Shown here: piece after piece, positions 38,408 through 51,923 of the stretch | Layout: every line of letters starts with the position of its first letter | Position numbering within the stretch: position 1 is the first letter of the stretch | NCBI RefSeq assembly: GCF_010726245.1 | Contig: NZ_AP022561.1 | Coordinates: 2,356,001-2,420,000, forward strand | Direction of reading: 5' to 3' | DNA length: 64,000 nucleotides | Origin: Mycolicibacterium aichiense | GTDB taxonomy: Bacteria; Actinomycetota; Actinomycetes; Mycobacteriales; Mycobacteriaceae | Position numbers and translations under genes: made by a program | The notes under the pieces: model-generated | Database searches by the model: none | What the model saw: the letters and a program-made list of their open reading frames with translations, nothing else | Told to the model about the DNA's origin: nothing

Positions 38408-39608
38408 ACAGACCCAGCGCGCCGTAGGTCCGCTTGACGAACTTCGGCTGCACCGACTGCAGCTTGGCCAGTGAGGTGTTACCGGCCACCGCCTCGGCCG
38501 GCGCGCTCATGTTCGGATAGTTCTGGATCAGGTAGATCAGGATCAGGTCATTGGCCGGGTCGGCCTGCCACCAGGTTCCGTACGCGCCGGGCCAGCTGAA
38601 CGTGCCCAGCCCACCGGGGCCGTACAACTGTGCGGATTTCGCCGGATCGGTCACCACCGACAGGTTCAAGCCGAAGCCGCGCCCCACCCAGAACGGAAGA
38701 CCCAGGAAGGGGAACTGCTTCTGCTCCGCGGTGAGCCGGTCGGTACGCATCGAATGCACCGACTCCGCCGACAGGACCCGAACCCCGTCGACGTCACCGC
38801 CGCCCAGCAGCATGCGGGCAAACCGCAGATAGTCGTCGACAGTGGTGACCAGACCGGCCCCGCCCTGACAGAACCGCGGCTCGGTCACCGGGATGGGCCC
38901 CATGGCGTCGTGCTGCAGGCCGGCTTCCGGATCGAGGCGATACATCGTGGCGGCCCGGGCGCGCTTGTCGGGAGAGATGAAGAAGCCGGTGTCGGACATG
39001 CCGAGGGGCTCGAAGATCCGCTCGGCGAGGACCGTGTGCAGCGGTTTGCCCTCGATGCGGGAGATCGCGATGCCGAGCACGTCGGTGGCCTGGCTGTAGG
39101 TGAGCCGCTCACCGGGCTGATGCACCAGCGGCAGCCGGGCGATCTCGGCGAGCCAGTGATCCTGGTCCTGGCGCAGCGACACCCGGCCGTAGGCGCGGCT
39201 GATCGGTCCGGCCACCGAGAACACGTAGGCCAGCCCGCTGCGGTGGGTCATCAGGTCGTCGATCGTGATCGCCCGGCGCGCGGGCACGGTGCGGTCCAAT
39301 GGACCGGCCGGGTCCGCGAGGACCTGCATGTCGGCCAGCTCGGGCAGCCAGCGAGTGACCGGATCGGTCAGTGTGAGCTTGCCCTCTTCGACGAGTGCCA
39401 TCGCGGCCGCGACCGTCACCGGCTTGGTCATCGAGGCGACCCGGAAGATCGTGTCGCGCTGCATCGGCAGACCGGCTTCGACGTCGCGATACCCGATCTC
39501 GTTGACCTGCAGCATGTTTCCCCGCTGCCAGGCCAGGGTGACGGCTCCGGCCAGAAGTCCGGAATCGACTGCCTGCACGACGGAGGTGCGGTTGTCCCCG
39601 AGGTTCAC
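38406..39608 (-). CDS. serine beta-lactamase-like hydrolase (class C / LipL type)
   Basis: A 400-residue serine hydrolase of the beta-lactamase/transpeptidase-like fold. The nucleophile motif SxxK is S59-M-T-K62 in FRVASMTKPV, and the Tyr motif is LTYSQATDVLG. GGLGTFSWPGAYGTWWQADP probably holds the third active-site element. No signal peptide is evident, so an esterase role is more likely than beta-lactam resistance; substrate unknown. The GTG at 39608 is preceded by TAGAGT at 7 nt on the minus strand, pointing to a leaderless transcript. Confidence 0.85.
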   Translation of the reverse strand: MNLGDNRTSVVQAVDSGLLAGAVTLAWQRGNMLQVNEIGYRDVEAGLPMQRDTIFRVASMTKPVTVAAAMALVEEGKLTLTDPVTRWLPELADMQVLADPAGPLDRTVPARRAITIDDLMTHRSGLAYVFSVAGPISRAYGRVSLRQDQDHWLAEIARLPLVHQPGERLTYSQATDVLGIAISRIEGKPLHTVLAERIFEPLGMSDTGFFISPDKRARAATMYRLDPEAGLQHDAMGPIPVTEPRFCQGGAGLVTTVDDYLRFARMLLGGGDVDGVRVLSAESVHSMRTDRLTAEQKQFPFLGLPFWVGRGFGLNLSVVTDPAKSAQLYGPGGLGTFSWPGAYGTWWQADPANDLILIYLIQNYPNMSAPAEAVAGNTSLAKLQSVQPKFVKRTYGALGL

Positions 39609-39615
39609 CGTAAGA

Positions 39616-39621
39616 ACTCTA
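39616..39621 (-). promoter_or_regulatory. -10 element of the beta-lactamase-like gene, leaderless type
   Basis: On the minus strand TAGAGT is followed by 7 nt and the GTG at 39608. No ribosome-binding site is present. Confidence 0.45.
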
Positions 39622-39690
39622 CTGACGGGCGTGTTTCGGGATCCGCCGGCAAGGGGTGTTAGGCTGCCCGACAGTTCGACATCCTTTAAC

Positions 39691-39719
39691 GATCCGTCCA
39701 GAGAGGCGGAGAAGGAGGT
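39691..39719 (+). promoter_or_regulatory. PyrR-binding RNA loop overlapping the pyrR ribosome-binding region
   Basis: TCCAGAGAGGC at 39697-39707 matches the conserved PyrR-binding loop (UCCNGNGAGGY). CCG (39694-39696) and CGG (39707-39709) close a stem around it, with CC-GG pairing inside. The strong Shine-Dalgarno AAGGAGGT (39712-39719) follows at once. In mycobacteria PyrR is known to repress translation by binding such a leader, so UMP-bound PyrR should hide this site and shut the operon. Confidence 0.72.
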
Positions 39720-39730
39720 CCGGAAAGCTC

Positions 39731-40297
39731 GTGGGCTCCACCGACCGCGAATTGATGTCCGATGCGGACGTCGGTAGAACCGTTTCCCGCATCGCCCACC
39801 AGATCATCGAGAAGACCGCCCTCGACGGCCCCGATGCGCCCCGCGTCATCCTCCTCGGCATTCCGACCCGGGGCGTCACCCTCGCCAACCGGCTGGCTGC
39901 CAAGATCCATGAGTTCTCCGGCGTCAGCGTGGAGCGCGGCGGCCTGGACATCACGCTCTACCGCGACGACCTGGACTTCAAGCCGCCCCGCGCCCTGGAG
40001 GAAACCTCCATCCCGGCGGGCGGAATCGACGGCGCTCTGGTGATCCTCGTCGACGACGTGCTCTACACCGGGCGGTCGATCCGTTCGGCGCTGGACGCCC
40101 TGCGCGACATCGGCCGCCCCACCGTGGTGCAGCTGGCGGTCCTGGTCGACCGCGGGCACCGCGAGCTGCCGCTGCGGGCCGACTATGTCGGCAAGAACGT
40201 GCCCACCTCACGCAGCGAGAACGTCAAGGTGCGGCTGGTCGAGGACGACGGCGTGGAAGGTATCTGGATCGCACCGCAGGGAGGGCCGGCCAGATGA
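39731..40297 (+). CDS. pyrR: bifunctional pyr operon regulator / uracil phosphoribosyltransferase
   Basis: A 188-residue PRT-fold protein that binds pyr mRNA when charged with UMP and can also make UMP from uracil and PRPP. The PRPP motif is [33 protein letters not shown] and the YRDDLDFK region are standard PyrR elements. A GTG at 39731 is chosen because AAGGAGGT lies 11 nt upstream. It overlaps pyrB by 4 bp. Confidence 0.96.
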   Translation: MGSTDRELMSDADVGRTVSRIAHQIIEKTALDGPDAPRVILLGIPTRGVTLANRLAAKIHEFSGVSVERGGLDITLYRDDLDFKPPRALEETSIPAGGIDGALVILVDDVLYTGRSIRSALDALRDIGRPTVVQLAVLVDRGHRELPLRADYVGKNVPTSRSENVKVRLVEDDGVEGIWIAPQGGPAR

Positions 40298-41247
40298 CGA
40301 TCAGGCATCTGTTGTCGGCGGGCGACCTGACCCGCGACGAGGCCACCGCGATCCTGGACAACGCCGACCGGTTCCGGCAGGCGCTGCTCGGACGTGAGGT
40401 CAAGAAGCTGCCGACCCTGCGTGGGCGCACGATCATCACGATGTTCTACGAGAACTCCACCCGCACCCGGGTGTCGTTCGAGGTGGCGGGCAAGTGGATG
40501 AGCGCCGACGTGATCAACGTCAGTGCCTCGGGGTCCTCGGTGGCCAAGGGCGAATCGTTGCGGGACACCGCGCTGACGCTGCGCGCCGCGGGCGCCGACG
40601 CGCTGATCATCCGCCACCCGGCCTCCGGCGCCGCCCAGCAGCTGGCTGAATGGACGCTCGAGGACGACGGCACCGGTCCGTCGGTCATCAACGCCGGGGA
40701 CGGTACTCACGAGCATCCGACGCAGGCCTTGCTCGATGCCTTGACGCTGCGCCAGCGCCTCGGTGACATCGAAGGCCGCCGGGTGGTGATCGTCGGCGAC
40801 ATCCTGCACAGCCGGGTGGCGCGGTCGAACGTGTCGCTGCTGTCCACGTTGGGCGCCGAGGTGGTGCTGGTGTCACCGCCCACGCTGCTGCCGGTGGGGG
40901 TCTCCGACTGGCCGGTGACGGTGTCGCACGACCTCGACGCCGAGCTGCCCGCCGCCGACGCGGTGATGATGCTGCGGGTGCAGGCCGAACGGATGAACGG
41001 CGGATTCTTCCCCTCCGAGCGGGAGTACTCCATCCGGTACGGGCTGTCCGATCGCAGGCAGGCCGTGCTGCCCGGCCATGCCGTGGTGCTGCACCCCGGG
41101 CCGATGCTGCGCGGTATGGAGATTTCCTACGCCGTGGCGGATTCGTCGCAATCAGCGGTGCTGCAACAGGTTTCCAATGGTGTGCATGTCCGGATGGCGG
41201 TGTTGTTCCATCTGCTGGTCGGCACGGACGAGGCGGTGTCGGTATGA
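40294..41247 (+). CDS. pyrB: aspartate carbamoyltransferase catalytic subunit
   Basis: Forms carbamoyl aspartate from carbamoyl phosphate and aspartate. The 317-residue protein has the carbamoyl-phosphate motif [13 protein letters not shown], the HPASGAAQQ loop, [16 protein letters not shown], and the aspartate-binding [12 protein letters not shown] and HPGPMLRG. No pyrI regulatory chain is encoded, as usual in mycobacteria. Overlaps both neighbours by 4 bp. Confidence 0.97.
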   Translation: MTIRHLLSAGDLTRDEATAILDNADRFRQALLGREVKKLPTLRGRTIITMFYENSTRTRVSFEVAGKWMSADVINVSASGSSVAKGESLRDTALTLRAAGADALIIRHPASGAAQQLAEWTLEDDGTGPSVINAGDGTHEHPTQALLDALTLRQRLGDIEGRRVVIVGDILHSRVARSNVSLLSTLGAEVVLVSPPTLLPVGVSDWPVTVSHDLDAELPAADAVMMLRVQAERMNGGFFPSEREYSIRYGLSDRRQAVLPGHAVVLHPGPMLRGMEISYAVADSSQSAVLQQVSNGVHVRMAVLFHLLVGTDEAVSV

Positions 41248-42536
41248 GCGTGTTAATCCGAGGTGTGCAGCTCTACGGCGAAGGCGATCAGGTCGACGTC
41301 CTTGCCGCTGACGGCCAGATCGCCGACATCGGCCCGAAGCTCGCCGTCCCCGACGATGCCGACGTCATCGACGCCACCGGGCAGGTGCTGCTGCCAGGCT
41401 TCGTCGACCTGCACACCCACCTGCGTGAGCCGGGTCGCGAGTACGCCGAGGACATCGAAACCGGTTCGGCTGCAGCGGCTCTGGGCGGGTACACCGCGGT
41501 GTTCGCGATGGCCAATACCGACCCGGTGGCCGACAGCCCGGTGGTGACCGACCACGTGTGGCGGCGCGGCCAGCAGGTCGGCCTGGTCGATGTGCACCCG
41601 GTGGGAGCGGTCACGGTGGGGCTGCAGGGCAAACAACTCACCGAGATGGGCCTGATGGCCGGCGGGCTCGCCCAGGTCAAGTTGTTCTCCGACGACGGTG
41701 TGTGCGTGGACGATCCGCTGGTGATGCGCCGGGCGCTGGAGTACGCCACCGGCCTGGGCGTGCTGATCGCCCAGCACGCCGAGGAGCCCCGCCTCACCGT
41801 CGGTGCCGTCGCGCACGAAGGCCCCAATGCCGCGCGACTCGGCCTGGCCGGCTGGCCGCGGGCCGCCGAGGAATCGATCGTCGCCCGTGACGCGCTGCTG
41901 GCCCGGGACGCCGGTGCCCGCGTCCACATCTGCCACGCGTCCACCGCCGGGACGGTCGAGATCATCAAATGGGCCAAACAGCAGGGTATTTCGATCACCG
42001 CCGAGGTCACCCCGCATCACCTGCTGCTCGACGACAGCAGGCTGGTCAACTACGACGGCGTGAACCGGGTCAACCCGCCGCTGCGTGAGGCCACCGACGC
42101 CCAAGCCCTGCGCCAGGCGCTGGCCGACGGTGTGCTCGACTGTGTGGCCACCGATCACGCCCCGCACGCCGAGCACGAGAAGTGCTGCGAGTTCTCCAGA
42201 GCCCGGCCCGGGATGCTCGGCCTGCAGACCGCGCTGTCGGTGGTCGTCGAGACCATGGTGGCGACCGGCCTGCTGGACTGGCGCGGCGTCGCACGGGTGA
42301 TGAGCGAGAACCCGGCCCGCATCGTCGGGCTCGACGACCAGGGCCGCCCGCTGGAGGTGGGCGAGCCGGCCAACCTGGTCGTCGTCGACCCCGACGCCAC
42401 CTGGGTGGTGGAGGGCGCCGAGTTGGCCAGCCGCTCGGCCAACACCCCGTTCGCCGCGATGACGTTGCCGGCGACGGTCACCGCGACCCTGCTGCGCGGT
42501 GTGGTCACGGCGCGGGATGGGAAGAGCCCAGCATGA
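41244..42536 (+). CDS. pyrC: dihydroorotase
   Basis: Cyclises carbamoyl aspartate to dihydroorotate. The 430-residue class I dihydroorotase has zinc ligands in [13 protein letters not shown], a central [12 protein letters not shown] segment, the ligand His regions AQHAEEP and HICHAST, and the catalytic Asp in [13 protein letters not shown]. It is coupled by ATGA overlaps to pyrB and the Rv1382-like gene. Confidence 0.96.
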   Translation: MSVLIRGVQLYGEGDQVDVLAADGQIADIGPKLAVPDDADVIDATGQVLLPGFVDLHTHLREPGREYAEDIETGSAAAALGGYTAVFAMANTDPVADSPVVTDHVWRRGQQVGLVDVHPVGAVTVGLQGKQLTEMGLMAGGLAQVKLFSDDGVCVDDPLVMRRALEYATGLGVLIAQHAEEPRLTVGAVAHEGPNAARLGLAGWPRAAEESIVARDALLARDAGARVHICHASTAGTVEIIKWAKQQGISITAEVTPHHLLLDDSRLVNYDGVNRVNPPLREATDAQALRQALADGVLDCVATDHAPHAEHEKCCEFSRARPGMLGLQTALSVVVETMVATGLLDWRGVARVMSENPARIVGLDDQGRPLEVGEPANLVVVDPDATWVVEGAELASRSANTPFAAMTLPATVTATLLRGVVTARDGKSPA

Positions 42537-43063
42537 ATACCGGCACGGCGATCGGTTCGTTCGTCTTCGCGTTCGTGATCGTCGTCATCATCGGTGTGCT
42601 GATCGGCCGGATGTTGCGCGGCTGGAAGCGGCGGGCCCGGCGGCAGATGGATCTGCTCGGCGAGCTGCCGCCCCTTCCCGACCTGCTCGGCTCGGCCACC
42701 ATCGCGCCTACCCGCGGCCTCTATATCGGCAGTACGCTGGCACCGAACTGGCTCGAACGCATCGCCGCCGGCGACCTGGGCTACCGGTCCAAGGCGGTGC
42801 TGACCGGCTATCCGGAAGGCATCCTGCTCGAGCGTTCCGGCGCGACGCCGATCTGGATCCCGCACGACGCCATCACCGCCATCCGCACCGAGCGCGGACT
42901 GGCGGGAAAGGTCATCCCCGGTGGCCGCAACAAATCCGAATCGCCGGCAGGAATCCTGGCGATCCGGTGGCGGCTGCCATCAGGCACCGAGATCGATACG
43001 GGCTTTCGCGGCGACGACCGCCGCGACTACGCCCGGTGGACGACAACAGGAGAAGCAGCGTGA
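42533..43063 (+). CDS. membrane-anchored protein of the pyr operon (Rv1382-like)
   Basis: A 176-residue protein. One membrane helix lies at residues 7-26 ([20 protein letters not shown]), followed by a basic stretch and a cytoplasmic beta-rich domain ([40 protein letters not shown]) that looks PH-like. It sits between pyrC and carA, overlapping each by 4 bp, exactly as Rv1382 does in M. tuberculosis. A pyrimidine role is implied only by position. Confidence 0.75.
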   Translation: MNTGTAIGSFVFAFVIVVIIGVLIGRMLRGWKRRARRQMDLLGELPPLPDLLGSATIAPTRGLYIGSTLAPNWLERIAAGDLGYRSKAVLTGYPEGILLERSGATPIWIPHDAITAIRTERGLAGKVIPGGRNKSESPAGILAIRWRLPSGTEIDTGFRGDDRRDYARWTTTGEAA

Positions 43064-44181
43064 CGGGTAAAGCCCATCTGGTACTGGAGGACGGGCGGGT
43101 CTACACCGGTACTGAATTCGGTGCTGTCGGAGAAACTCTCGGCGAAGCGGTGTTCTCCACCGGGATGTCGGGCTATCAAGAGACCCTCACCGATCCCAGC
43201 TATCACCGCCAGATCGTCGTAGCCACCGCGCCGCAGATCGGCAACACCGGCTGGAACCACGAGGACGCCGAAAGCCGTGGCGACAAGATCTGGGTGGCCG
43301 GCTACGTCGTGCGCGACCCGTCGCCACGCGCCTCGAACTGGCGCGCCACCGGGACACTCGACGACGAACTCGCCCGGCAGGGCATCGTCGGAATCGCCGG
43401 CATCGACACCCGCGCGGTGGTGCGCCACCTGCGCACCCGCGGCTCGATGAAGGCCGGCGTGTTCTCCGGGCCCGCGCTCGCCGACACCGAGGAACTGCTG
43501 AGCCGGGTTCGCAATCAGCCCTCGATGCTGGGCGCCGACCTGGCCGGCCAGGTGTCGACCGAAGCGGTGTACACGGTCGAATCTGAAGGGGAGCAACGAT
43601 TTACGGTCGCGGCCATCGACCTCGGCATCAAGACCAACACCCCGCGCAACTTCGCCAAGCGCGGCATCGCCACCCACGTGCTGCCCGCCGGGGCAACATT
43701 CGAGCAGATCGCCGACCTGCGGCCGGACGGGGTCTTCCTGTCCAACGGGCCCGGCGACCCGGCGACCGCCGACCACATCGTGGAGGTCACCCGCGCGGTG
43801 CTCGGCGCCGGCATCCCGCTGTTCGGCATCTGCTTCGGCAACCAGATCCTCGGCCGGGCGCTGGGCCGGTCCACCTACAAGATGGTGTTCGGGCACCGCG
43901 GCATCAACGTGCCGGTGATCGACCACCAGACCGGCACCGTCGCGATCACCGCACAGAACCACGGCTTCGCGCTGGAAGGCGAAGCCGGCGAACGGTTCGA
44001 CACCGACTTCGGGCCGGCCATCGTCAGCCACACGTGTGCCAACGACGGCGTCGTCGAGGGCATCAAACTCGTTGACGGACGGGCCTTCTCGGTGCAGTAC
44101 CACCCGGAGGCCGCGGCGGGGCCACATGACGCGAACTACCTGTTCGACCAATTCATCGACCTGATGGCGGGGGAGAAGTAG
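43060..44181 (+). CDS. carA: carbamoyl-phosphate synthase small subunit
   Basis: The glutaminase subunit, releasing ammonia for CarB. In 373 residues it has the N-terminal CPSase domain ([34 protein letters not shown]) and the class I amidotransferase domain. The catalytic Cys is in [18 protein letters not shown], and His and Glu are in [11 protein letters not shown]. The GTG overlaps the preceding stop; carB starts immediately after the stop. It supplies both arginine and pyrimidine synthesis. Confidence 0.97.
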   Translation: MTGKAHLVLEDGRVYTGTEFGAVGETLGEAVFSTGMSGYQETLTDPSYHRQIVVATAPQIGNTGWNHEDAESRGDKIWVAGYVVRDPSPRASNWRATGTLDDELARQGIVGIAGIDTRAVVRHLRTRGSMKAGVFSGPALADTEELLSRVRNQPSMLGADLAGQVSTEAVYTVESEGEQRFTVAAIDLGIKTNTPRNFAKRGIATHVLPAGATFEQIADLRPDGVFLSNGPGDPATADHIVEVTRAVLGAGIPLFGICFGNQILGRALGRSTYKMVFGHRGINVPVIDHQTGTVAITAQNHGFALEGEAGERFDTDFGPAIVSHTCANDGVVEGIKLVDGRAFSVQYHPEAAAGPHDANYLFDQFIDLMAGEK

Positions 44182-47515
<3,334 letters not shown>

Positions 47516-47523
<8 letters not shown>

Positions 47524-48352
47524 GATGGGCCGATCAGAGGCCTTCGGCGCCCGGCTGGCCGACGCGATCGCCGCGCGCGGTCCGCTGTGCCTGGGCATCG
47601 ACCCGCACCCGGAGCTGCTGCGCGCCTGGGACCTGCCGGTCAGTGCCGACGGACTGGCCCGGTTCAGCGAGATCTGCGTGCAGGCCTACGCCGGATTCGC
47701 GATCGTCAAACCGCAGGTGGCGTTCTTCGAGGCTTACGGCTCAGCGGGTTTCGCCGTCCTCGAGGCCACGATCGCGGCATTGCGGGAGGCGGGTGTGCTG
47801 GTGCTCGCCGACGCCAAGCGCGGCGATATCGGGTCGACGATGGCGGCGTACGCCCAGGCGTGGGCCGGTGACGGTCCGCTGGCTGCCGACGCCGTCACCG
47901 CATCGCCCTATCTCGGGTTCGGTTCTCTGCAACCGCTTTTGGAGCTGGCCGCGAGCACTGGCCGCGGCGTGTTCGTACTGGCGGCGACGTCCAACCCCGA
48001 GGGTGCCTCTGTGCAGTGCGCGATGGCCGGGCAGCGCACCGTCGCGCAGTCGATAGTCGATGAGGCGGCCGCGATCAACCGCGCCGACCGCCCGCGGTTG
48101 GGGTCGGTCGGCGTCGTGGTCGGCGCCACGCTGGACGTGGTGCCCGACCTCAGCGAGCTCGGCGGGCCGGTTTTGGTGCCCGGCGTCGGCGCCCAGGGCG
48201 GACGCCCCGAGACGCTCGGCGGTCTCGGGGGCGCCCTACCCGGGCAGGTACTGCCCGCGGTGAGCCGGGAGGTCCTGCGCGCCGGTCCGGACGTTGCCGC
48301 GATCCGGGCGGCGGCCGAGCAGCTGCGCGATGCAGTGACGTACCTCGCCTGA
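47516..48352 (+). CDS. pyrF: orotidine 5'-phosphate decarboxylase
   Basis: Decarboxylates OMP to UMP, the last pathway step. The 278-residue protein is of the long actinobacterial type: [13 protein letters not shown] at the N-terminus, [12 protein letters not shown], the catalytic [25 protein letters not shown] and a C-terminal phosphate-binding [11 protein letters not shown]. The ATG at 47516 overlaps carB by 8 bp; an ATG at 47525 is an alternative. The stop is 3 bp from a convergent gene. Confidence 0.95.
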
Positions 48353-48355
48353 GCC

Positions 48356-48787
48356 TTACAGCGGGATCCACACCCCGAAGAGCCAGAAGCCCCAGGCTCG
48401 GTAGCCCTGGTCGAAGACCGGGTTGACCCAGTTGCCGTTGTAGTTGAACGGCTGATGATCCCAGCGGCCCTGGTCGATTCCGCGCCAACCGAGGTCGGGC
48501 GGCGGCGGGCCGGGCCGCCAGCCGCGGTCGTCGCCGCCGCGCCATTGCGGGCCGCCAGGCCCGCCACCAGGGCCGCCGCGCCAGTCAGCCGGGCCGGGGC
48601 CGCGGCGATCGCCTCCGGGTCCGTCCACGCCACGCTGGCCGGGTCCCTGGCAGCCTTGGAAACCGCACTGGCCCGGTCCGGGGCCCGGACCGGGATCGGC
48701 GAGCGCGGGCGCCGCTCCCACCGTCAGCCCCGCGATGGTGATCCCGACTGCCAGTGCGGCAGCCCGGGTGGAATGTGTGATGGACAT
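48356..48787 (-). CDS. small secreted Gly/Pro/Arg-rich protein
   Basis: A 143-residue protein with a clear signal peptide (AALAVGITIAGLTVGAAPAL, then ADPGPGPGP). The mature part is rich in Gly, Pro, Arg and Trp and has two cysteines near its start (CGFQGC). The C-terminus (NYNGNWVNPVFDQGYRAWGF, then WLFGVWIPL) is aromatic and more ordered. GAAGGGG lies before the ATG. Similar small exported proteins are common in mycobacteria without a known function. Confidence 0.7.
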   Translation of the reverse strand: MSITHSTRAAALAVGITIAGLTVGAAPALADPGPGPGPGQCGFQGCQGPGQRGVDGPGGDRRGPGPADWRGGPGGGPGGPQWRGGDDRGWRPGPPPPDLGWRGIDQGRWDHQPFNYNGNWVNPVFDQGYRAWGFWLFGVWIPL

Positions 48788-49256
48788 GGCACGCCCCTTC
48801 GAGGGTCGAATTTCTCGCTGAACACCCCGACATCCACCACGTTAGGTAGCTGGGCTATGCAAAATCTGTCGCGCAGCTGTGTATGCGATAAGCGCGCGGA
48901 CGGGGTCGTCTCGACACGCCCGACACGCCGTGACCTGCCTGTGAGGTGAAATTCGGCCCCGGCCCACCCCGTCAGACGGGTGTCCGGTCTGTGGCGAACC
49001 GCCCGGCAGTGGAGAACCTGCAGGTGGCGCCGCATTTTCCGGCCCGCTCGCGAATATCTGCGGGCCGCCACCGAGCAGGCGGACGGCTGTCCCGACACCT
49101 GTCCGAACAAGGTGATCTTGTGCCATATCCTGCGGCTTTGCACCGGTAAGCAGGGGGTGGGGTTAGATTTCGTCAGAGAGCGTGGGTACGGTCGGCGTCG
49201 CTGGCTGAAGTACCCGGCCCAGGCAAAACAATGATGGTGATGAGACGGAGGAACCC
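48788..49256. other. 469-bp divergent intergenic region upstream of mihF
   Basis: Between the secreted-protein gene and mihF. In M. tuberculosis this place carries PE15-PPE20, as I recall; here I see no credible gene. TTAGAT at 49163-49168 could be the mihF -10, with TTGCAC (49138-49143) 19 bp upstream, but the spacing is long. GGAGG lies 8 nt before the mihF GTG. No RNA gene was recognised. Confidence 0.35.
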
Positions 49257-49580
49257 GTGGCCCTTCCCCAGTTGACCGACGAGCAGCGTGCAGCCGCGTT
49301 GGAGAAGGCTGCTGCCGCGCGTCGCGCACGAGCTGAGCTCAAGGATCGGCTCAAGCGTGGTGGCACCAACCTCAAGCAGGTGCTCAAGGACGCTGAGACC
49401 GACGAGGTCCTCGGCAAGATGAAGGTTTCCGCGCTGCTGGAAGCCCTGCCCAAGGTGGGCAAGGTCAAGGCGCAGGAAATCATGACCGAGCTCGAGATCG
49501 CTCCGACCCGCCGCCTGCGCGGACTCGGCGATCGGCAGCGCAAGGCATTGCTGGAAAAGTTCGACTTCACCGCTGACTAG
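49257..49580 (+). CDS. mihF: mycobacterial integration host factor
   Basis: A 107-residue basic nucleoid-associated protein, essential in mycobacteria and needed for phage L5 integration. It has a long N-terminal helix ([20 protein letters not shown]), a central helix rich in Lys, and the helix-two-turn-helix DNA-binding part with [14 protein letters not shown] near the end. GGAGG lies 8 nt before the GTG at 49257, supporting the short form of the protein. It is 7 bp upstream of gmk. Confidence 0.94.
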   Translation: MALPQLTDEQRAAALEKAAAARRARAELKDRLKRGGTNLKQVLKDAETDEVLGKMKVSALLEALPKVGKVKAQEIMTELEIAPTRRLRGLGDRQRKALLEKFDFTAD

Positions 49581-49587
49581 ACAGTCG

Positions 49588-50205
49588 GTGAATGCCGGCG
49601 GAGGGCCGGACAGCACGGGCGATACGCCTGACCACCGTGGCCATGGCCGAGTGGTGGTGCTGTCCGGGCCGTCCGGGGTGGGGAAGTCGACGATCGTCCG
49701 CCGCCTGCGCGAGCAGGTGCCCGACCTGCACTTCAGTGTGTCGGCCACCACCCGGGCCCAGCGCCCGGGCGAGGTGGACGGGGTCGACTACCACTTCGTC
49801 ACCCCCGCACGTTTCCAGCAGTTGATCGATGATGGTGAGCTGCTCGAATGGGCCGAGATCCACAACGGTCTGCAGCGCTCCGGCACACTGGCCGCGCCGG
49901 TGGCCGAGGCCGCCGAGACCGGTCACCCGGTTCTGATCGAGGTTGACCTGGCCGGCGCCGACGCCGTCAAACGGGCGATGCCGGAGGCCTTGACCGTGTT
50001 CCTGGCGCCACCCAGCTGGGAAGCGCTCGAACAGCGATTGGCCGGTCGGGGTACCGAAACTCAGGAGCAGGTCGAGCGTCGCCTGGCCACCGCCCGGGCC
50101 GAGCTCGCAGCTCAGGGCAGGTTCGACGTGGTCGTCGTGAACAGCCAATTGGAGTCGGCCTGCGCCGAATTGGTATCCTTGCTGGTGGGCCGCGAAGATT
50201 CGTGA
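49588..50205 (+). CDS. gmk: guanylate kinase
   Basis: Phosphorylates GMP to GDP. The 205-residue protein has Walker A in [14 protein letters not shown] and the GMP-binding [20 protein letters not shown]. It also has [16 protein letters not shown] and the lid arginines in [21 protein letters not shown] start 7 bp after mihF is used. The first 20 residues precede the conserved fold. Confidence 0.95.
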   Translation: MNAGGGPDSTGDTPDHRGHGRVVVLSGPSGVGKSTIVRRLREQVPDLHFSVSATTRAQRPGEVDGVDYHFVTPARFQQLIDDGELLEWAEIHNGLQRSGTLAAPVAEAAETGHPVLIEVDLAGADAVKRAMPEALTVFLAPPSWEALEQRLAGRGTETQEQVERRLATARAELAAQGRFDVVVVNSQLESACAELVSLLVGREDS

Positions 50206-50286
50206 CAGTCGGGCCCCCGAAGCCGGCGTGAGACACCGCCTCACCAGACCGAGTCAGACCCTCAATCCGCCAGGAAGAAGTTCTAC

Positions 50287-50589
50287 GTGACGCAAGCCAG
50301 CACGGATCACTACGATCCGGCCCCGGGTGCCGCAACCGCCTATGACACACCGTTGGGCATCACCAACCCGCCCATCGACGAGTTGCTGGACCGGGTGTCG
50401 AGCAAGTACGCGCTGGTGATCTATGCGGCCAAGCGTGCCCGGCAGATCAACGACTACTACAACCAGCTCGGCGACGGCATCCTCGAATACGTCGGCCCGC
50501 TCGTCGAGCCCGGCCTGCAGGAGAAGCCGCTGTCGATCTCGATGCGCGAGATCCACGGCGACCTGCTCGAGCACACCGAAGGCGAGTAG
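50287..50589 (+). CDS. rpoZ: DNA-directed RNA polymerase omega subunit
   Basis: Helps fold and assemble the beta-prime subunit. The 100-residue protein has the omega core [20 protein letters not shown] followed by AAKRARQIN. The C-terminal part ([20 protein letters not shown]) is the actinobacterial form. AGGAAG lies upstream of the GTG. It sits between gmk and coaBC, the usual order. Confidence 0.95.
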   Translation: MTQASTDHYDPAPGAATAYDTPLGITNPPIDELLDRVSSKYALVIYAAKRARQINDYYNQLGDGILEYVGPLVEPGLQEKPLSISMREIHGDLLEHTEGE

Positions 50590-50610
50590 CCCAGCAGCCC
50601 GGGCCAGTTG

Positions 50611-51855
50611 ATGAACCGCAAGCGGATCATCGTCGGCGTCGCCGGAGGCATCGCCGCATACAAGGCGTGTTCGGTCGTCCGCCAGCTCAGCGAGGCCGGC
50701 CACGACGTCCGCGTCATCCCCACCGAATCGGCATTGCGGTTCGTCGGCGCTGCGACGTTCGAGGCTCTGTCCGGGCATCCGGTCCACACCGGCGTCTTCG
50801 AAGACGTCGACGAAGTCCCGCACGTCCGCCTCGGGCAGGAAGCCGACCTCGTCGTCGTCGCCCCGGCCACCGCGGACCTGCTGGCCCGCGCTGTCGCCGG
50901 CCGCGCTGACGACCTACTGACCGCGACGCTGCTCACCGCCCGCTGCCCGGTGCTGTTCGCGCCGGCCATGCACACCGAGATGTGGTTGCACCCGGCCACC
51001 GTTGCCAATGTGGAGACGTTGCGCCGGCGCGGGTCGGTCGTGCTTGAACCGGCTTCCGGGCGACTCACCGGCGCCGACACCGGCCCCGGGCGGCTGCCCG
51101 AGCCGGAGGAGATCACCACGTTCGCCGAACTTCTGCTGGCCCGTGCCGACGCCATGCCTTTCGACCTGAGCGGTGTCAAACTGCTGGTGAGCGCGGGCGG
51201 CACCCGCGAAGCGATCGACCCGGTCCGCTTCATCGGCAACCGCAGTTCGGGCAAGCAGGGTTACGCGGTGGCCAGGGTCGCCGCCCAGCGTGGTGCCGAC
51301 GTGACGCTGATCGCCGGCAACACCGCCGGGCTCGCCGACCCGGCCGGCGTACACGTCCTGCACATCACGTCCGCCGAGCAGCTGCACGAGGCCGTCACCA
51401 AGCACGCGCCGGACGCCCACGTTCTCGTGATGGCCGCCGCCGTCGCCGACTTCCGGCCCGCCCGCGTGGAGGCCAGCAAGATCAAGAAGAAGCCCGATGT
51501 GGTGGATGCGCCTGCTATCGAGTTGGTGCGAACCGACGACGTGCTGGCCGGGGCGGTGCGTCAGCGTACCGACGGGCAGCTGCCGAATATGCGCGCGATC
51601 GTCGGATTCGCCGCCGAAACCGGTGACGCCAATGGTGACGTGCTGTTCCACGCCAGGGCCAAACTGGCTCGCAAAGGCTGTGATCTGCTCGTCGTCAATG
51701 CGGTCGGCGAGGGGCGGGCATTCGAGGTGGACAACAACGACGGATGGTTGTTGAGCGCCGATGGCACCGAGTTCGCGTTGGAGCACGGGTCGAAGACGCT
51801 GATGGCAAGCCGTATCGTGGACGCGATCGCGATGCTCCTGCGGCGCGAGGCCTAG
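50611..51855 (+). CDS. coaBC: bifunctional phosphopantothenoylcysteine decarboxylase / synthase
   Basis: Two steps of coenzyme A synthesis in one 414-residue protein. The N-terminal CoaC flavoprotein domain has VGVAGGIAAYKACSVVRQL, the catalytic His in VPHVRLGQEADLVVVAPATA, and FAPAMHTEMW. The C-terminal CoaB domain has VSAGGTREAIDPVRFIGNRS, VMAAAVADFRP and KIKKKPD, the motif with the conserved lysines. A TTG at 50608 directly precedes the ATG chosen. Confidence 0.96.
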   Translation: MNRKRIIVGVAGGIAAYKACSVVRQLSEAGHDVRVIPTESALRFVGAATFEALSGHPVHTGVFEDVDEVPHVRLGQEADLVVVAPATADLLARAVAGRADDLLTATLLTARCPVLFAPAMHTEMWLHPATVANVETLRRRGSVVLEPASGRLTGADTGPGRLPEPEEITTFAELLLARADAMPFDLSGVKLLVSAGGTREAIDPVRFIGNRSSGKQGYAVARVAAQRGADVTLIAGNTAGLADPAGVHVLHITSAEQLHEAVTKHAPDAHVLVMAAAVADFRPARVEASKIKKKPDVVDAPAIELVRTDDVLAGAVRQRTDGQLPNMRAIVGFAAETGDANGDVLFHARAKLARKGCDLLVVNAVGEGRAFEVDNNDGWLLSADGTEFALEHGSKTLMASRIVDAIAMLLRREA

Positions 51856-51923
51856 CGTCGCAAGAGGAAGAAATGTGCGCATAAGCCTTGCGCGGGACGT
51901 ACCGTGCCGGTTTGGTCTGTAGG

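Noticed and set aside
38406..39608. Antibiotic-resistance beta-lactamase
   Set aside because: SxxK is present but there is no signal peptide and the sequence resembles the esterase/LipL-type group; resistance cannot be claimed.
48842..49234. Short open frames on both strands upstream of mihF
   Set aside because: No ribosome-binding site, no family resemblance, odd composition; treated as intergenic.
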